Origin: CAWGYQ01 sp963817395
GTDB taxonomy: Bacteria; Acidobacteriota; Vicinamibacteria; Vicinamibacterales; CAVPJW01
DNA: 64,000 nucleotides
Reading direction: 5' to 3'
NCBI GenBank assembly: GCA_963817395.1
Contig: CAWFOC010000006.1
Location: 124,001 to 188,000 of the forward strand
Shown in pieces: positions 47,310-56,205 of this stretch. Both the position numbers and the translations under genes were made by a program. The notes under the pieces were generated by a model. The model was not told where the DNA came from and did no database searches. It saw nothing but the letters and a program-made list of their open reading frames with translations. Each line of letters begins with the position of its first letter. Position 1 is the first letter of the stretch.

Positions 47310-47337
47310 CAGATCGCTCCTTGTCGTGGCAACGCGG
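46956..47337 (-). repeat. Tandem duplication, copy 1 (PqqD-like region)
   Basis: Matches 48711-49093 over about 382 bases with few differences and one 1-base length difference. It includes the last 28 or so bases of the HPr-kinase-like gene upstream of the ATG, so it is a remnant of a larger duplicated block. Confidence 0.9.
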
Positions 47338-47620
47338 ACCGCATGGGATCCGGACGCTGCCGCAGCACGAGTTGCTGACAGCGGTCGCGCGAAGCCGCCT
47401 GTCCGCAAGACGTCACCGTGTCGCGCGACGAATGAGCTCGAGCCGTGCAGGCCGACGGCGACGAATATCCGCGCGTTCGGAATTGCAGCGATGACTCGCG
47501 TCCTGCAGGGTAGTCGACGTGGTGCGTCTGCGCCAGACCCTCGTCGCCGAGCGACCGCGAGCGCGGGGCTCGACGCGGACGCGGATGGTCGCGCGCAGGT
47601 GATCCGACCGGTTCAGGGAA
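47310..47620. other. Junction region of the duplication, no intact gene
   Basis: 311 bases. The first 28 match the 3' end of the HPr-kinase-like gene; bases 47561-47605 match the 3' end of the nucleotidyltransferase gene. The middle (about 47340-47560) shows no recognisable coding. This is where the two copies of the block appear to have been joined and decayed. Confidence 0.7.
47561..47605 (+). repeat. 45-base direct repeat, copy 2
   Basis: Copy of the nucleotidyltransferase 3' end (46843-46888), now lying just beyond the stop of the glycine-rich gene without the rest of the nucleotidyltransferase. Confidence 0.85.
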
Positions 47621-49065
47621 CTACCACGAAATCGTCACCGAACCGTTGCCGCTGTTGACCCCTTTCTCATGCTCGACATCCGTCGCGCCGGGCGCCGCGA
47701 ACGACGAGCCGCCCCCGCCGCCGCCGCCGCCGGCGTCGCTTGCGATTTCCACCGCCGCCGCCGCCGCCGCCGAAGTAGCCCCCGCCACCACCGCCGCCAC
47801 CAACGAGTCCTGACTGGTCGCGGCCACCGATTCCACCCTGATCCGCCACGCCTGCGGTTCCGTTGGTGCCAGTGCCAGCTGCTGCCGGCCCGGTGCCCCC
47901 GGCGCCGCCAGCGGCCTGCGTGCCTCCCCCGCCACCGCCGCCGCTCCGGGCACGGGCTTGCGCCATCATCGGCGATGAGACCACCGCCGGCGCCGCCGTT
48001 CGCGCCGCCGACAGCGCACGCCGCCTCGGCTCGCGCCCCCGCCCCCGCCGCCGCCGGCGATCACGAGCGGGGTGGCGCCGTCATGCACGCTCGAGGCGCC
48101 ACCGCCCCCGCCACCGATCCGCGTGCTTCCGCCGCCTCCGTTGAAACCACCGGCCGTTAACACAGAATTACCATTTGGGCCGGCGCCACCGACACGCACG
48201 GTGAGCGACGCGCCCGGCGTGACGGACACGGTCGCCGTCGTCCGACCGCCCAGGCCACCCGCGCCGCCGTCAGTCCCACGAACCCAGCACCGCCCTGCGC
48301 GCCTGTGGCCACAATCGTGATGCTGACGACGCCGGCGGGCACAGCGAAGGTCTGCGACTCGCCCGGAAAGTCGAACGTCTCGGAACCGCGGCGGCGGCAG
48401 CGCAGTGATCGGTAAACGGTCAGGGCGTCCGCTCGTCCCGCCGGCCGTCGTGACCGTCACCGTTGCGGGGACCGGGCGGTGGCATCGGTCGAGCAACGTG
48501 AACGTCGACCGTCAGCGACGTGCTGCTGATCCCACGACGACGTTGCTGACCGTGACGCCGCTCCCGCTCGACGGCCACCGTCGTGGCGCCGACGACGAAG
48601 TTGGTGCCGGTCAGCGTGACCGCGACCGTGGTGCCCGGCGCTCCTTGATTCGGCGAGAGGCTCGTCAGCGTCGGAGCGCCCGGCGGCGGCAGCGACTGCG
48701 CGTCCACGGGCGACGGCGCCACGATCGAGTAGATCGCCGGCAGCATCGCCGCCGCCACGCCACGACCGAGCAGCCAGCGCCGGGTCCTCGCCGGTCGATC
48801 GGCGCGTGAGTCAACCGGCAGCTCCAGCAGGTGGAGGCGCGCCAGTTCCCTGAGCGTCAGGTCGACGACCGCCTCGGCCTCGGGGACCCATGTCCCGGGC
48901 CAATGCCGCGGCCATCGCGTCGGGACTCGTGGCCCCGTCACACAGCCGCCACACGCGCGCCGCGGTCGGGTTGAGCGCGTGCACCTGCGCACGCGCCCGA
49001 TCGTAGACCGCCACTTCGTCGCCCAGCTGCTCCGTGTGCGTGGTGGGAGACTGTCGTGGATACAT
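47621..49065 (-). CDS. PqqD-like domain fused to IPT and glycine-rich domains (many frame breaks)
   Basis: About 480 residues when joined. Order: PqqD-like domain (from the ATG at 49065); TRRWLLGRG and a hydrophobic segment ending SIVAPSPVDAQ, like a twin-arginine signal; an IPT/TIG domain (APTLTSLSPNQGAPGTTVAV, LTGTNFVVGATT); a segment TFAVPAGVVSITIVATGAQG; then long Gly-rich runs ending near NSGNGSVTISW. The frame changes near 48890, 48555, 48430, 48270 and 47980 and elsewhere. The break at 48890 is shown by copy 1, which lacks the extra base. The ATG overlaps the upstream HPr-kinase-like stop (TGATG). Likely exported; role unknown. Confidence 0.62.
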
Positions 49066-49093
49066 CAGATCGCTCCTTGTCGTGGCAGCGCGG
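48711..49093 (-). repeat. Tandem duplication, copy 2 (PqqD-like region)
   Basis: Second copy of the block at 46956-47337, offset 1755-1756 bases. Here the PqqD-like start still follows a complete HPr-kinase-like gene, so this is the ancestral arrangement. Confidence 0.9.
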
Positions 49094-49953
49094 ACAGCAT
49101 CGGCGTCCGGACGTGCCTGAGAACCGCGGCAACCAGCGGGCGAGCCTCGCCGCGGAGGCCGGCGAACGCAACGCCACCGCTCACCGCCTGCTTCAGAATG
49201 GGCATCGAGTGCGCCGGGTTCCCGCGCGCGGCGACGGTGTGGCGCATCAGCGCGAGCAGCGCCGGGGCCGCCGTCAAGCGGCGCGGCCGCCAGCGGGCGC
49301 CGGCCCGGTACGAGGTCACAAGGACGAGTCCTATGGGCAGGGGCGTCGTCCCGGTCTCGGCGCCCAGTGCCGCGACCGGCACGCGGCGAGTCAACGCGGT
49401 CGAGCCGTCCCGGATCGCCAGCGGACGGGCGAACGGATGAACGCTTCCGGCGCGGTCGAGAACCGCGAACTCATCGGAGTAGTACGTCGCACCCGCCTCG
49501 AGCCATGCCTGTACGAGCGTCGTCTTGCCGGCGAAGCTGGCGCCGGGCATGACGATGGCGCGGCCTTCCCAGCCGACAACACCGGCGTGTACGAAGAGGT
49601 GGTCCGGCGCGCGCTCCGCGACGAAGAGCTCCGCGTGTGCTGCCAGCGCCCGTCCTGCATCCGTCAAACTGCGCACCTCCGCCACCAGGTTCGTGCCGGC
49701 ATACACACGGTATGACGGCCACGCTCCACTCGATACACCGGCAAGAAGCTCGTACCGGACGGACACGGGAGCAGCGGGCTCGTGGTCTTCCACCGCGCGC
49801 CAGCCGAACGGCAGGTGCATGCGCAGGGGATCCTGTTCGAGAGTGTCGAGTAGCGCCGCGACGGTCGACGCGGAGTCCGATCCGCACGCCGTAAGCAACG
49901 AAGTGGCGCTCCGACAGGGTCGACGATTCTGGCACTCGCGAGGTCACGCCCAC
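49065..49953 (-). CDS. HPr-kinase-like protein (HprK-related), one frame break
   Basis: About 296 residues when joined. A P-loop GASFAGKTT in VMPGASFAGKTTLVQAWLE is preceded by LFVHAGVVGWEGRAIV and followed by YYSDEFAVLD (Asp/Glu region), the layout of HPr-kinase-like Ser kinases found with PqqD-type genes. The N-terminus SERHFVAYGVRIGLRVD is in another frame, the break lying near 49855. GTG at 49953 is the likely start. No true HPr is encoded nearby, so the substrate is probably a peptide or protein of this cassette. Coupled to the next gene by TGATG. Confidence 0.75.
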
Positions 49954-50031
49954 AATCTGTGCGTTGGGAGGATCCGCTGAACAGCGGTGTCTGTCAAGAA
50001 CGCACCGCGCCTTCCGCCAGGTCGCTGTCGG

Positions 50032-51388
50032 CTACCCGCGGATCAATGCGAGAAGCTCATCTCTCTTCTGCGCCATCATGGCGGGCGAGTCGGCTTCGAG
50101 ATTGAGACGCAGCAGCGGCTCCGTGTTGGATGGTCTCACGTTGAAGTGCCAGCTGCCGTAGTCTGCCGACACGCCGTCCAGCCGCTCGATGTGGCCGTCC
50201 TTGTAGCGCTCGGCGATGGCCTCGAGCTTCTCGTCGACCACCGACATGTGGGAGACGCGCGTGTTGATCTCTCCCGAGATGTGATACCGCTGACGCAGCG
50301 GCGCGAGCAGCTCGCCGAGCGATTGGCCTTTCTTCGACATCAGCTCGAGCATCAGCAGCGCGGGAATGAAACCGTTGTCGGCGTAGAAGTTGTCGCGAAA
50401 GTAGTAGTGACCGGTGACTTCGCCGCCGAAGACCGCGTTCTCCTCGCGCATCCGCTTCTTGAAGAAGGCATGCCCGACGCGGTTCATGAGCGCCCGACCG
50501 CCGTAGCGAGCCACGGTATCGCGGATGGCGTGACTGGCTCTCAGGTCGTAGATGATCGTCGCCGCGGGCTCTCTCAACAGGAACGCCTCGGCGAGCAGCG
50601 CCGTCACGAAATCGCCCGGGACGAACCCGCCGGCCTCGTCGATGAAGAAACACCGATCGGCGTCGCCATCCCAGGCGATGCCGATGTCGGCTCGATCAGC
50701 CATGACGCGCTCGACGATGTCCCGCCGGTTGGCCTCGATGAGCGGATTGGCTTCGTGATGAGGAAACGTTCCGTCCACGTCGAAGCACAGTCGCGTCGTC
50801 CGGCAGGGCAGCCGCTCGAAGAGCGGTGGCGCCACGAGACCTGCCATGCCGCTCCCGGCATCGAGCACCGTGTGGAACGGCCGGATGATGGCAGGATCGA
50901 CGAAACCGAGTACGTGGGTCAGGTAGCCGGCAAGCAGATCACGACTGGTCACCGAGCCCGGGGCTCGAGCGGGCTCTGGCAACCGATCGTGGAGCAGCAT
51001 CTCGCGAATGTCCGAGATGCCCTTGTCGCCGCTCAGTGGAAACGCCTGCCGTCCCACCAGCTTCGCCCCGTTGTATTCCCCGGGGTTGTGCGATGCCGTG
51101 ATCTGAACGCCGCCGTCGAGGTCGTCGCGCGCGACGCCGTAGTACAGCATGTCGGTCGCGATCATGCCGTAATCGACGATGTCCGCGCCCTGCGTACGCG
51201 CGCCCTCCATGAAGGCCGCGGTCAAGGACGGCGACGAAAGACGCATGTCGCTGCCCGACGCCGATCCGCTTCGCGCCCAGAAAGGTGACGAAGGCCCGGC
51301 CGATGGCGCGGAACGTCTGCTCGTCGAGCTCGGAAGGGTACAGGCCGCGCACGTCGTAGGCCTTGAAGATGTCCGTGTTCACATCCAC
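50032..51388 (-). CDS. Phosphomannomutase/phosphoglucomutase (one frame break)
   Basis: Alpha-D-phosphohexomutase interconverting hexose 6- and 1-phosphates for sugar-nucleotide synthesis. The catalytic Ser loop ITASHNPGEYNG, metal loop DGDADR, sugar-binding GGEVTGHYYFRDN and phosphate-binding RPSNTEPLLRL are all present. The N-terminus DVNTDIFKAYDVRGLYPSEL is in another frame; an extra base near 51245 (GGGCAGC) separates it. About 452 residues when joined, the ManB/AlgC size. Fourteen bases upstream lies the matching nucleotidyltransferase. Confidence 0.9.
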
Positions 51389-51401
51389 GATGCGTCGTCT
51401 C

Positions 51402-52466
51402 CTACAAGCGGCTGTAGTCGGTCACGACCGACTTGTCACCGAGCACCACCCCTTCGTTGAGAGTGGCGTTGCGGCCAACGTGACACTGGCGGCCCAGAAT
51501 CGCGTGTCGAATGACGGCCTCGCGGCCGATGCGAGTATTGGCCCAGACGATCGATGCCTCGACGACGGCGTCCTCTTCCACGAGACACTGCCGTCCGAGC
51601 ACGGTGTAGGGCTGGATTTGCGCGCCGGCCTTGACCACGGCACCGTCGTCGATGAAGCAGGGCCCCCGGACGATGGCGCCCTCCTCGATGCGGGCTCCTG
51701 CGGACACGTGAACCCCCGGCACGGCCAGTGCAGCGCCTGCGAACGGCGGCGCAGCGAGCCGCCCGTCCATGATGTCGCGATGCACCTGCATGTATTTCTG
51801 GGGCGTCCCGATATCAATCCAGTAGCCGCGATAGGTCCAGGCGACGAAGGTTTCCCGCCGCTCGATCAGCGAAGGAAAGAAGCTGCGTTCGATCGACCAC
51901 GGCACGTCCTTCGGAATGCGATCGAAGGTGTCCGGTTCGAGGACGTAGATACCGGCGTTGATCGTGTCACACGTGATCTCGTCAGGTCCGGGCTTCTCCA
52001 GAAACCTCAGAACGTTGCCCTCTGCGTCGGTCTCCACCAGCCCGTACGCGCTGGGGTTGTCGACGGGCGTCAGCACAATCGTCGCCTTGGCGCGCCGGTC
52101 GCGATGGTGCTGAACGACGGCTGCCAGATCGATGGCCGTCAGCACATCGCCGTTGAATACCACGACCGACTCGTGCAGGGTGTCACCCGCGTACCGGACC
52201 GCACCGGCCGTGCCGAGCGGCGAGGGTTCCACCACGTATCGAATCTTGATGCCGATCTCGGATCCGTCGCCGAAGAGCTCTTCAATCCGTCGGGGTTGAT
52301 AGTTGAGGCTGAGAATCACCTCATCGATCTCGGGCACCTGTTTCAGCAGGTCGATCTGATAGCGGAGGAACGCGCGATCGAAGATGGGCACGATGGGTTT
52401 GGGTGTGTGAATGGTCAGAGGACGAAGCCTCGTGCCCTTGCCACCCGCCAGAAGAATCGCCTTCAT
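51402..52466 (-). CDS. Sugar-1-phosphate nucleotidyltransferase (GDP-mannose pyrophosphorylase-like)
   Basis: Makes an NDP-sugar from a sugar 1-phosphate and NTP. 354 residues: N-terminal Rossmann-like domain with LAGGKGTRLRPLT, EPSPLGTAGAVRYA, VFNGDVLT; C-terminal left-handed helix with hexapeptide repeats (IEEGAIVRGPCFIDDGAVVK). The sequence is closest by eye to mannose-1-phosphate guanylyltransferases, but glucose-1-phosphate enzymes are similar. ATG at 52466. Pairs with the mutase as a two-gene operon, supplying glycans or O-antigen. Confidence 0.85.
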   Translation of the reverse strand: MKAILLAGGKGTRLRPLTIHTPKPIVPIFDRAFLRYQIDLLKQVPEIDEVILSLNYQPRRIEELFGDGSEIGIKIRYVVEPSPLGTAGAVRYAGDTLHESVVVFNGDVLTAIDLAAVVQHHRDRRAKATIVLTPVDNPSAYGLVETDAEGNVLRFLEKPGPDEITCDTINAGIYVLEPDTFDRIPKDVPWSIERSFFPSLIERRETFVAWTYRGYWIDIGTPQKYMQVHRDIMDGRLAAPPFAGAALAVPGVHVSAGARIEEGAIVRGPCFIDDGAVVKAGAQIQPYTVLGRQCLVEEDAVVEASIVWANTRIGREAVIRHAILGRQCHVGRNATLNEGVVLGDKSVVTDYSRL

Positions 52467-52548
52467 GACAAACCGCGATGTTAGCCCAACTGGGCAGCGA
52501 CACGGGGAGTTTTCGGTTACAATGAAGCGCGTTGATCACTCATTTCAC

Positions 52549-53151
52549 ATGAACCTGCCGAACACCGTCACCCTCACGCGGATCTTCCTCGTTCCGCTGT
52601 TGGTGGTGGTGTTGCTCACCAAGTTCGAAGGCCGCCTGATCTTCGGCGTCCGCAAGGAGCTGGTGGGCGCCGCGATTTTTCTCGTCGCTTCGCTCACCGA
52701 CTGGCTCGACGGCTATCTGGCGCGCCGTCGCCACCAAATCACCCCGCTTGGGCAGATGATCGATCCCATCGCCGATAAGCTGCTGATCTCGGCGGCTTTC
52801 ATCTCGCTCGTGCAGATGGGGCTGGCGTCGGCGTGGATGGTCGTCGTCATCATCGGACGCGAGTTCGCCGTCACGGGGCTCCGCAGCATCGCCTACACGC
52901 GTGGCATTGCGATGCCCGCGTCGTCTCTCGGGAAGGTGAAGATGGTGGCGCAGGTCATCGCCATCCTGCTCCTGATCCTGGGACAGGATCATCTGCAGGG
53001 CTTCTTCGTTCTGGGGCAGGTGGCCTTGTGGGTGGTTCTGGTGACGGCTGTGGTCTCGGGCGTCGACTACTATCGCCGGTTCAACCGGCTCATGACGGCG
53101 ACGAGCGTCACGCCCTTCACGCCGGCCGTCCGCGATCGCAAGATCGGCTGA
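52549..53151 (+). CDS. pgsA: CDP-diacylglycerol-glycerol-3-phosphate 3-phosphatidyltransferase
   Basis: Makes phosphatidylglycerophosphate for phospholipid synthesis. About 200 residues with five to six helices. The family motif DGx2ARx8Gx3Dx3D is seen in WLDGYLARRRHQITPLGQMI followed by DPIADK. ATG at 52549 starts MNLPNTVTLTRIF, the typical N-terminus; an ATG at 52522 is in frame too. TACAAT at 52518-52523 might be a -10 but lacks a good -35. Confidence 0.92.
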   Translation: MNLPNTVTLTRIFLVPLLVVVLLTKFEGRLIFGVRKELVGAAIFLVASLTDWLDGYLARRRHQITPLGQMIDPIADKLLISAAFISLVQMGLASAWMVVVIIGREFAVTGLRSIAYTRGIAMPASSLGKVKMVAQVIAILLLILGQDHLQGFFVLGQVALWVVLVTAVVSGVDYYRRFNRLMTATSVTPFTPAVRDRKIG

Positions 53152-53157
53152 TCGGCG

Positions 53158-53280
53158 TCACCGCCTGAACGCCACACGATCCCCGCTGATCACGGCGCCT
53201 CCCTGTCGCGTAGTCTGCACGGTTGCCGTCGAGGCCTGCACCCTCAGGACGATGCCCTCGCCAACCTCAGCGGGCGGCAC
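53158..53280 (-). CDS. Possible 40-residue small ORF after bamD
   Basis: GTG at 53280 to a TGA at 53158. It reads MPPAEVGEGIVLRVQASTAT and ends GGAVISGDRVAFRR. Third-position GC is high (about 29 of 35 codons checked), which suggests coding. It starts 15 bases after the bamD stop on the same strand. No motif recognised; it could be chance. Confidence 0.3.
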   Translation of the reverse strand: MPPAEVGEGIVLRVQASTATVQTTRQGGAVISGDRVAFRR

Positions 53281-53294
53281 GTCCGTCGCTTGCT

Positions 53295-54149
53295 CTATCG
53301 AGCTGCGGATCCCGATGGAGGCGTCGGCTCGGCCTGGATCTCGGCGACCCGCTTCTTCGCCTCGACCAGGTACTCGCTCCGTTCGAACTCCTGCAGAACA
53401 CGCTCGTAGTAGGGGAGCGCCTCCGCCTTCTTGTCGGTCCGAAGGAGAGCTTCCGCCAGATGGAAATAGACGGCGTCGCGGCCCGTGTATTCGGGGTCGT
53501 TCTTGAGAATGGATCTGAAGCGGTCGATCGCGCCCGGGTACCAGCGCGTCCGGAAGTAGAAGAACCCTACCGAGTACTCGGACTCGGAGAGACGGTCGCG
53601 CGCCTCGCGAAGCTTCGTCTTGACGTCCGGCATGAGGGCGCTGTTCGGATAACGCTCGATGAAGAACTCGTATTCCTTGATGGCTTCCTTGGTTTCGGTC
53701 TGATCGCGCTGCGCGCCACGCATCTGCCTGAAGTGGGCGTAGGCGAGCTGGGCCTGCGCATAGTCGGCGCGCATGTGCGTGGGGAAGAACGCGAGAAACT
53801 CACGAAACTCGTTGATGGCCAGAACCAGGCTCTCGATGGTGTTCTCGCCGATGTAGCTGTCGCCGACACCCAGCTTGCCGTCCGGACGGTGGGGGCTCTG
53901 CGGATAGCCGTCGACGAGCGCGCGAAAGTACTCACGCGCGCGCAGCCAGTCCTCGTCTTTGAGCTCCTCGCTGCCACGTTCGAAGAGGAACCGATCGGGT
54001 TCCGACGTACCCTGCGGCACCAGCCCCCGGTTCGCCCCGCACCCGGCCACGAGATACGTCGCGATGAGGACGAGGATCAACCGGGCCGGGCGGCACGCGG
54101 CCCGCAACCGGTTCACCGCGACTCCGGTGATGTCAGTCGGCAACATCAT
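53295..54149 (-). CDS. bamD: Outer-membrane assembly lipoprotein BamD
   Basis: Essential member of the Bam complex that inserts beta-barrel proteins. A signal peptide ending in the lipobox LVAGC (Cys about residue 37) is followed by TPR-like repeats: DEDWLRAREYFRALVDGYPQ, LAINEFREFLAFFPTH, IKEYEFFIERYPNSALMPDV and ALPYYERVLQEFERSEYLVE. 284 residues. Start could be the ATG at 54149 or a later GTG near 54116 that still keeps the signal. Last clear gene of the operon. Confidence 0.92.
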   Translation of the reverse strand: MMLPTDITGVAVNRLRAACRPARLILVLIATYLVAGCGANRGLVPQGTSEPDRFLFERGSEELKDEDWLRAREYFRALVDGYPQSPHRPDGKLGVGDSYIGENTIESLVLAINEFREFLAFFPTHMRADYAQAQLAYAHFRQMRGAQRDQTETKEAIKEYEFFIERYPNSALMPDVKTKLREARDRLSESEYSVGFFYFRTRWYPGAIDRFRSILKNDPEYTGRDAVYFHLAEALLRTDKKAEALPYYERVLQEFERSEYLVEAKKRVAEIQAEPTPPSGSAAR

Positions 54150-54152
54150 CGC

Positions 54153-55091
54153 CTAGAGGGTTGACGCCAGCCAGCGATGTTCGGCCTGAAGACCTTGCGC
54201 CAGGCTGACCGATGGGGAGAAGCCGAGATCGCGCCGGGCCAGCGTCGTATCCGCATACGTATGACGCATGTCGCCCTTCTCGGCGGGCTGGTGGTCGACG
54301 ACGACCGGGCGGCCGCACACCTCTTCCAGAACCGTAATCACGTGGTTGATGGTGACTCGCGATCCGCCTCCGATATTGTACACACGACCCGCCACACCGC
54401 GTTCGCCGGCGGCGACGGTCGCAGCCACGGCATCGGCGACGAACGTGAAGTCGCGTGTCTGCTCACCGTCGCCCAGGAGCGTGATGCTGCGCCCCTCCAG
54501 CGTCGCGCGAATGAAACGATGGAAGGCCATGTCGGGCCGCTGGCGCGGTCCGTAAACCGTAAAGTAGCGGAGCGCCACCGTGGGCAGGCCGTAGTTCTCG
54601 AAATACAGATGACACAACTGCTCGGCTGCCAGCTTGGTGACGCCGTACGGCGACAGCGGTTGAAGCCGGGCATCCTCGCGCATGGGCAGCGATACGTGGT
54701 CGCCGTATACCGACGAGCTGGAGGCGTAGACGATCCGTTCCAATGAACGATCGAGGCAGGCCTCGAGCAGCTTCTGAGTCGCCTCCACGTTCAGTTCCGT
54801 GTAGACGCGAAAGTTGCGCCCCCAGCTCTTGCGGACACCGGCCTGCGCCGCCAGGTGGAATACGTGTGTGACACCCTCGAGCAAGCGGTCGAAATCGGCG
54901 TCGGCCAGCGACGTTTCGACGAACGCGAAACCGGTTCGACTTCGTGCCCTCGCCAGGTTCGTCTCCTTGATCGCTCTGGGGTAGTAGTCGGTGAAGCAAT
55001 CCACACCCACCACCTCGGCGCCGCGTTCGAGCAATTGCTCTGACAAGTGCGATCCGATGAAGCCGGCGGCCCCGGTGACCAACGCCTTCAT
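54153..55091 (-). CDS. NDP-sugar epimerase/dehydratase (SDR family)
   Basis: Extended short-chain dehydrogenase acting on nucleotide sugars. NAD-binding GAAGFIGSHL, catalytic SSSSVYG and YGVTK (Tyr/Lys), and RYFTVYGPRQRPDMAFHRFI are present. 312 residues from the ATG at 55091. The PRQRPDMA segment and overall pattern resemble UDP-glucuronate or UDP-glucose 4-epimerases, but the substrate is not fixed. Starts by ATGA overlap with ybgC. Confidence 0.88.
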   Translation of the reverse strand: MKALVTGAAGFIGSHLSEQLLERGAEVVGVDCFTDYYPRAIKETNLARARSRTGFAFVETSLADADFDRLLEGVTHVFHLAAQAGVRKSWGRNFRVYTELNVEATQKLLEACLDRSLERIVYASSSSVYGDHVSLPMREDARLQPLSPYGVTKLAAEQLCHLYFENYGLPTVALRYFTVYGPRQRPDMAFHRFIRATLEGRSITLLGDGEQTRDFTFVADAVAATVAAGERGVAGRVYNIGGGSRVTINHVITVLEEVCGRPVVVDHQPAEKGDMRHTYADTTLARRDLGFSPSVSLAQGLQAEHRWLASTL

Positions 55092-55516
55092 GCGAAGACA
55101 CTCCTGATGCGATCGGGCAGACGGCACGGCTTCCCCGTGGCGTCGACGGCCGCATGCGCCGTGCGCCCGAGTGCCGCGATCGCGTTCTCGCCGACACGCC
55201 CGACCTCATAGCGAAACTCGAGCCTCACCGCTGATATCAATGTGCCCGTCGTCCGAATCTCGAGCTCATCATCGTAGCGGGCGGGCTGCTTGTATTCGCA
55301 CACGGCCTCGATGACGGGAAGAAACACGCCGGTCTCTTCCATGGCCCGATAGCTCCAGCCGAGCGCGCGCATCAGCTCGCACCGCCCGACTTCGAACCAG
55401 ACAAAGTAATTCGCGTAGTAGACCACCCCCATCTTGTCGGTTTCGGCATAGCGCACCCGCACGCGGGTGCGGGCTTCACGGAGCGGAGCGTCAGGAGAAA
55501 ACGCCAACGCCGTCAA
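55088..55516 (-). CDS. ybgC: YbgC-type acyl-CoA thioesterase
   Basis: Hot-dog fold thioesterase of 142 residues. The active-site region RYAETDKMGVVYYANYFVWF matches 4-hydroxybenzoyl-CoA thioesterase/YbgC proteins (Asp catalytic). In many Gram-negatives it lies with envelope (tol-pal) genes; here it lies between rpe and an epimerase, with four-base overlaps on both sides. Confidence 0.88.
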   Translation of the reverse strand: MTALAFSPDAPLREARTRVRVRYAETDKMGVVYYANYFVWFEVGRCELMRALGWSYRAMEETGVFLPVIEAVCEYKQPARYDDELEIRTTGTLISAVRLEFRYEVGRVGENAIAALGRTAHAAVDATGKPCRLPDRIRSVFA

Positions 55517-56205
55517 GAGCGGGAGCCGGCACGCGACGGTGGCGCGGCAGAGGCCGCCGCGGTTCGAAGGGCCTGGATGGCTGCGATGGGATCACCCGTG
55601 CGAAAGATCGCCGTGCCTGCGACCACGATATCTGCGCCCGCCTCGACGACGCGCGCGACGTTGGTGAGATCGATGCCCCCATCCACTTCAATGGCCGCGC
55701 GAGCACCGTGTCGATCGAGCAGGGCTCGTACGGCGCGGATCTTGTCAACGCTGCGAGGAATGAACGACTGACCGCCGAATCCGGGATTCACCGACATGAC
55801 CAGCACGTAGTCGACATCGCCTGCGACTTCCTCGATTGCGACGAGCGGCGTGGATGGGTTCAGCACGACGCCCGCCTTCACGCCGAAACTCTTGATGAGC
55901 CCGATCGTTCGGTGGAGGTGCGGCAGCACTTCGACGTGCACGGAGATCATCGACGCGCCGGCCTCCGCGAAGGCCTCGACGTAGCGGTCCGGGTCGCTGA
56001 TCATCAAATGCGTATCGAGCGGAACGTGCGCGACGGCTTTGATCGCCTTGACGACAGGCGGACCGATCGTGATGTTCGGCACAAAGTGTCCGTCCATCAC
56101 GTCCACGTGCAGCAAATCAGCGCCTCCGCGTTCGACGACCGAGATGGCCTCGCCAAGAGCCGCGAAGTCGGCGGACAGAATCGAAGGGGCGATGCGCACG
56201 CTCAC
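55513..56205 (-). CDS. rpe: Ribulose-phosphate 3-epimerase
   Basis: Interconverts ribulose 5-phosphate and xylulose 5-phosphate in the pentose phosphate pathway. 230-residue TIM barrel. Motifs: APSILSADFAALGEAI, LLHVDVMDGHFVPNITIGPP, DTHLMI, MSVNPGFGGQSFI and IEVDGGID carrying the metal and catalytic residues. Start overlaps the PASTA gene stop by four bases. Confidence 0.96.
   Translation of the reverse strand: MSVRIAPSILSADFAALGEAISVVERGGADLLHVDVMDGHFVPNITIGPPVVKAIKAVAHVPLDTHLMISDPDRYVEAFAEAGASMISVHVEVLPHLHRTIGLIKSFGVKAGVVLNPSTPLVAIEEVAGDVDYVLVMSVNPGFGGQSFIPRSVDKIRAVRALLDRHGARAAIEVDGGIDLTNVARVVEAGADIVVAGTAIFRTGDPIAAIQALRTAAASAAPPSRAGSRS

Noticed and set aside
46843..47605. The 45-46-base repeats as phage or transposon attachment sites
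   Set aside because: One copy is simply the 3' end of the nucleotidyltransferase gene and both are explained by the tandem duplication; no integrase or transposase is present.
47700..48080. CRISPR array or simple-repeat locus in the glycine-rich region
   Set aside because: The GCC/CCG-rich repeats are irregular and translate to poly-Gly on the minus strand; no constant repeat with unique spacers. No CRISPR array was seen anywhere in the window.
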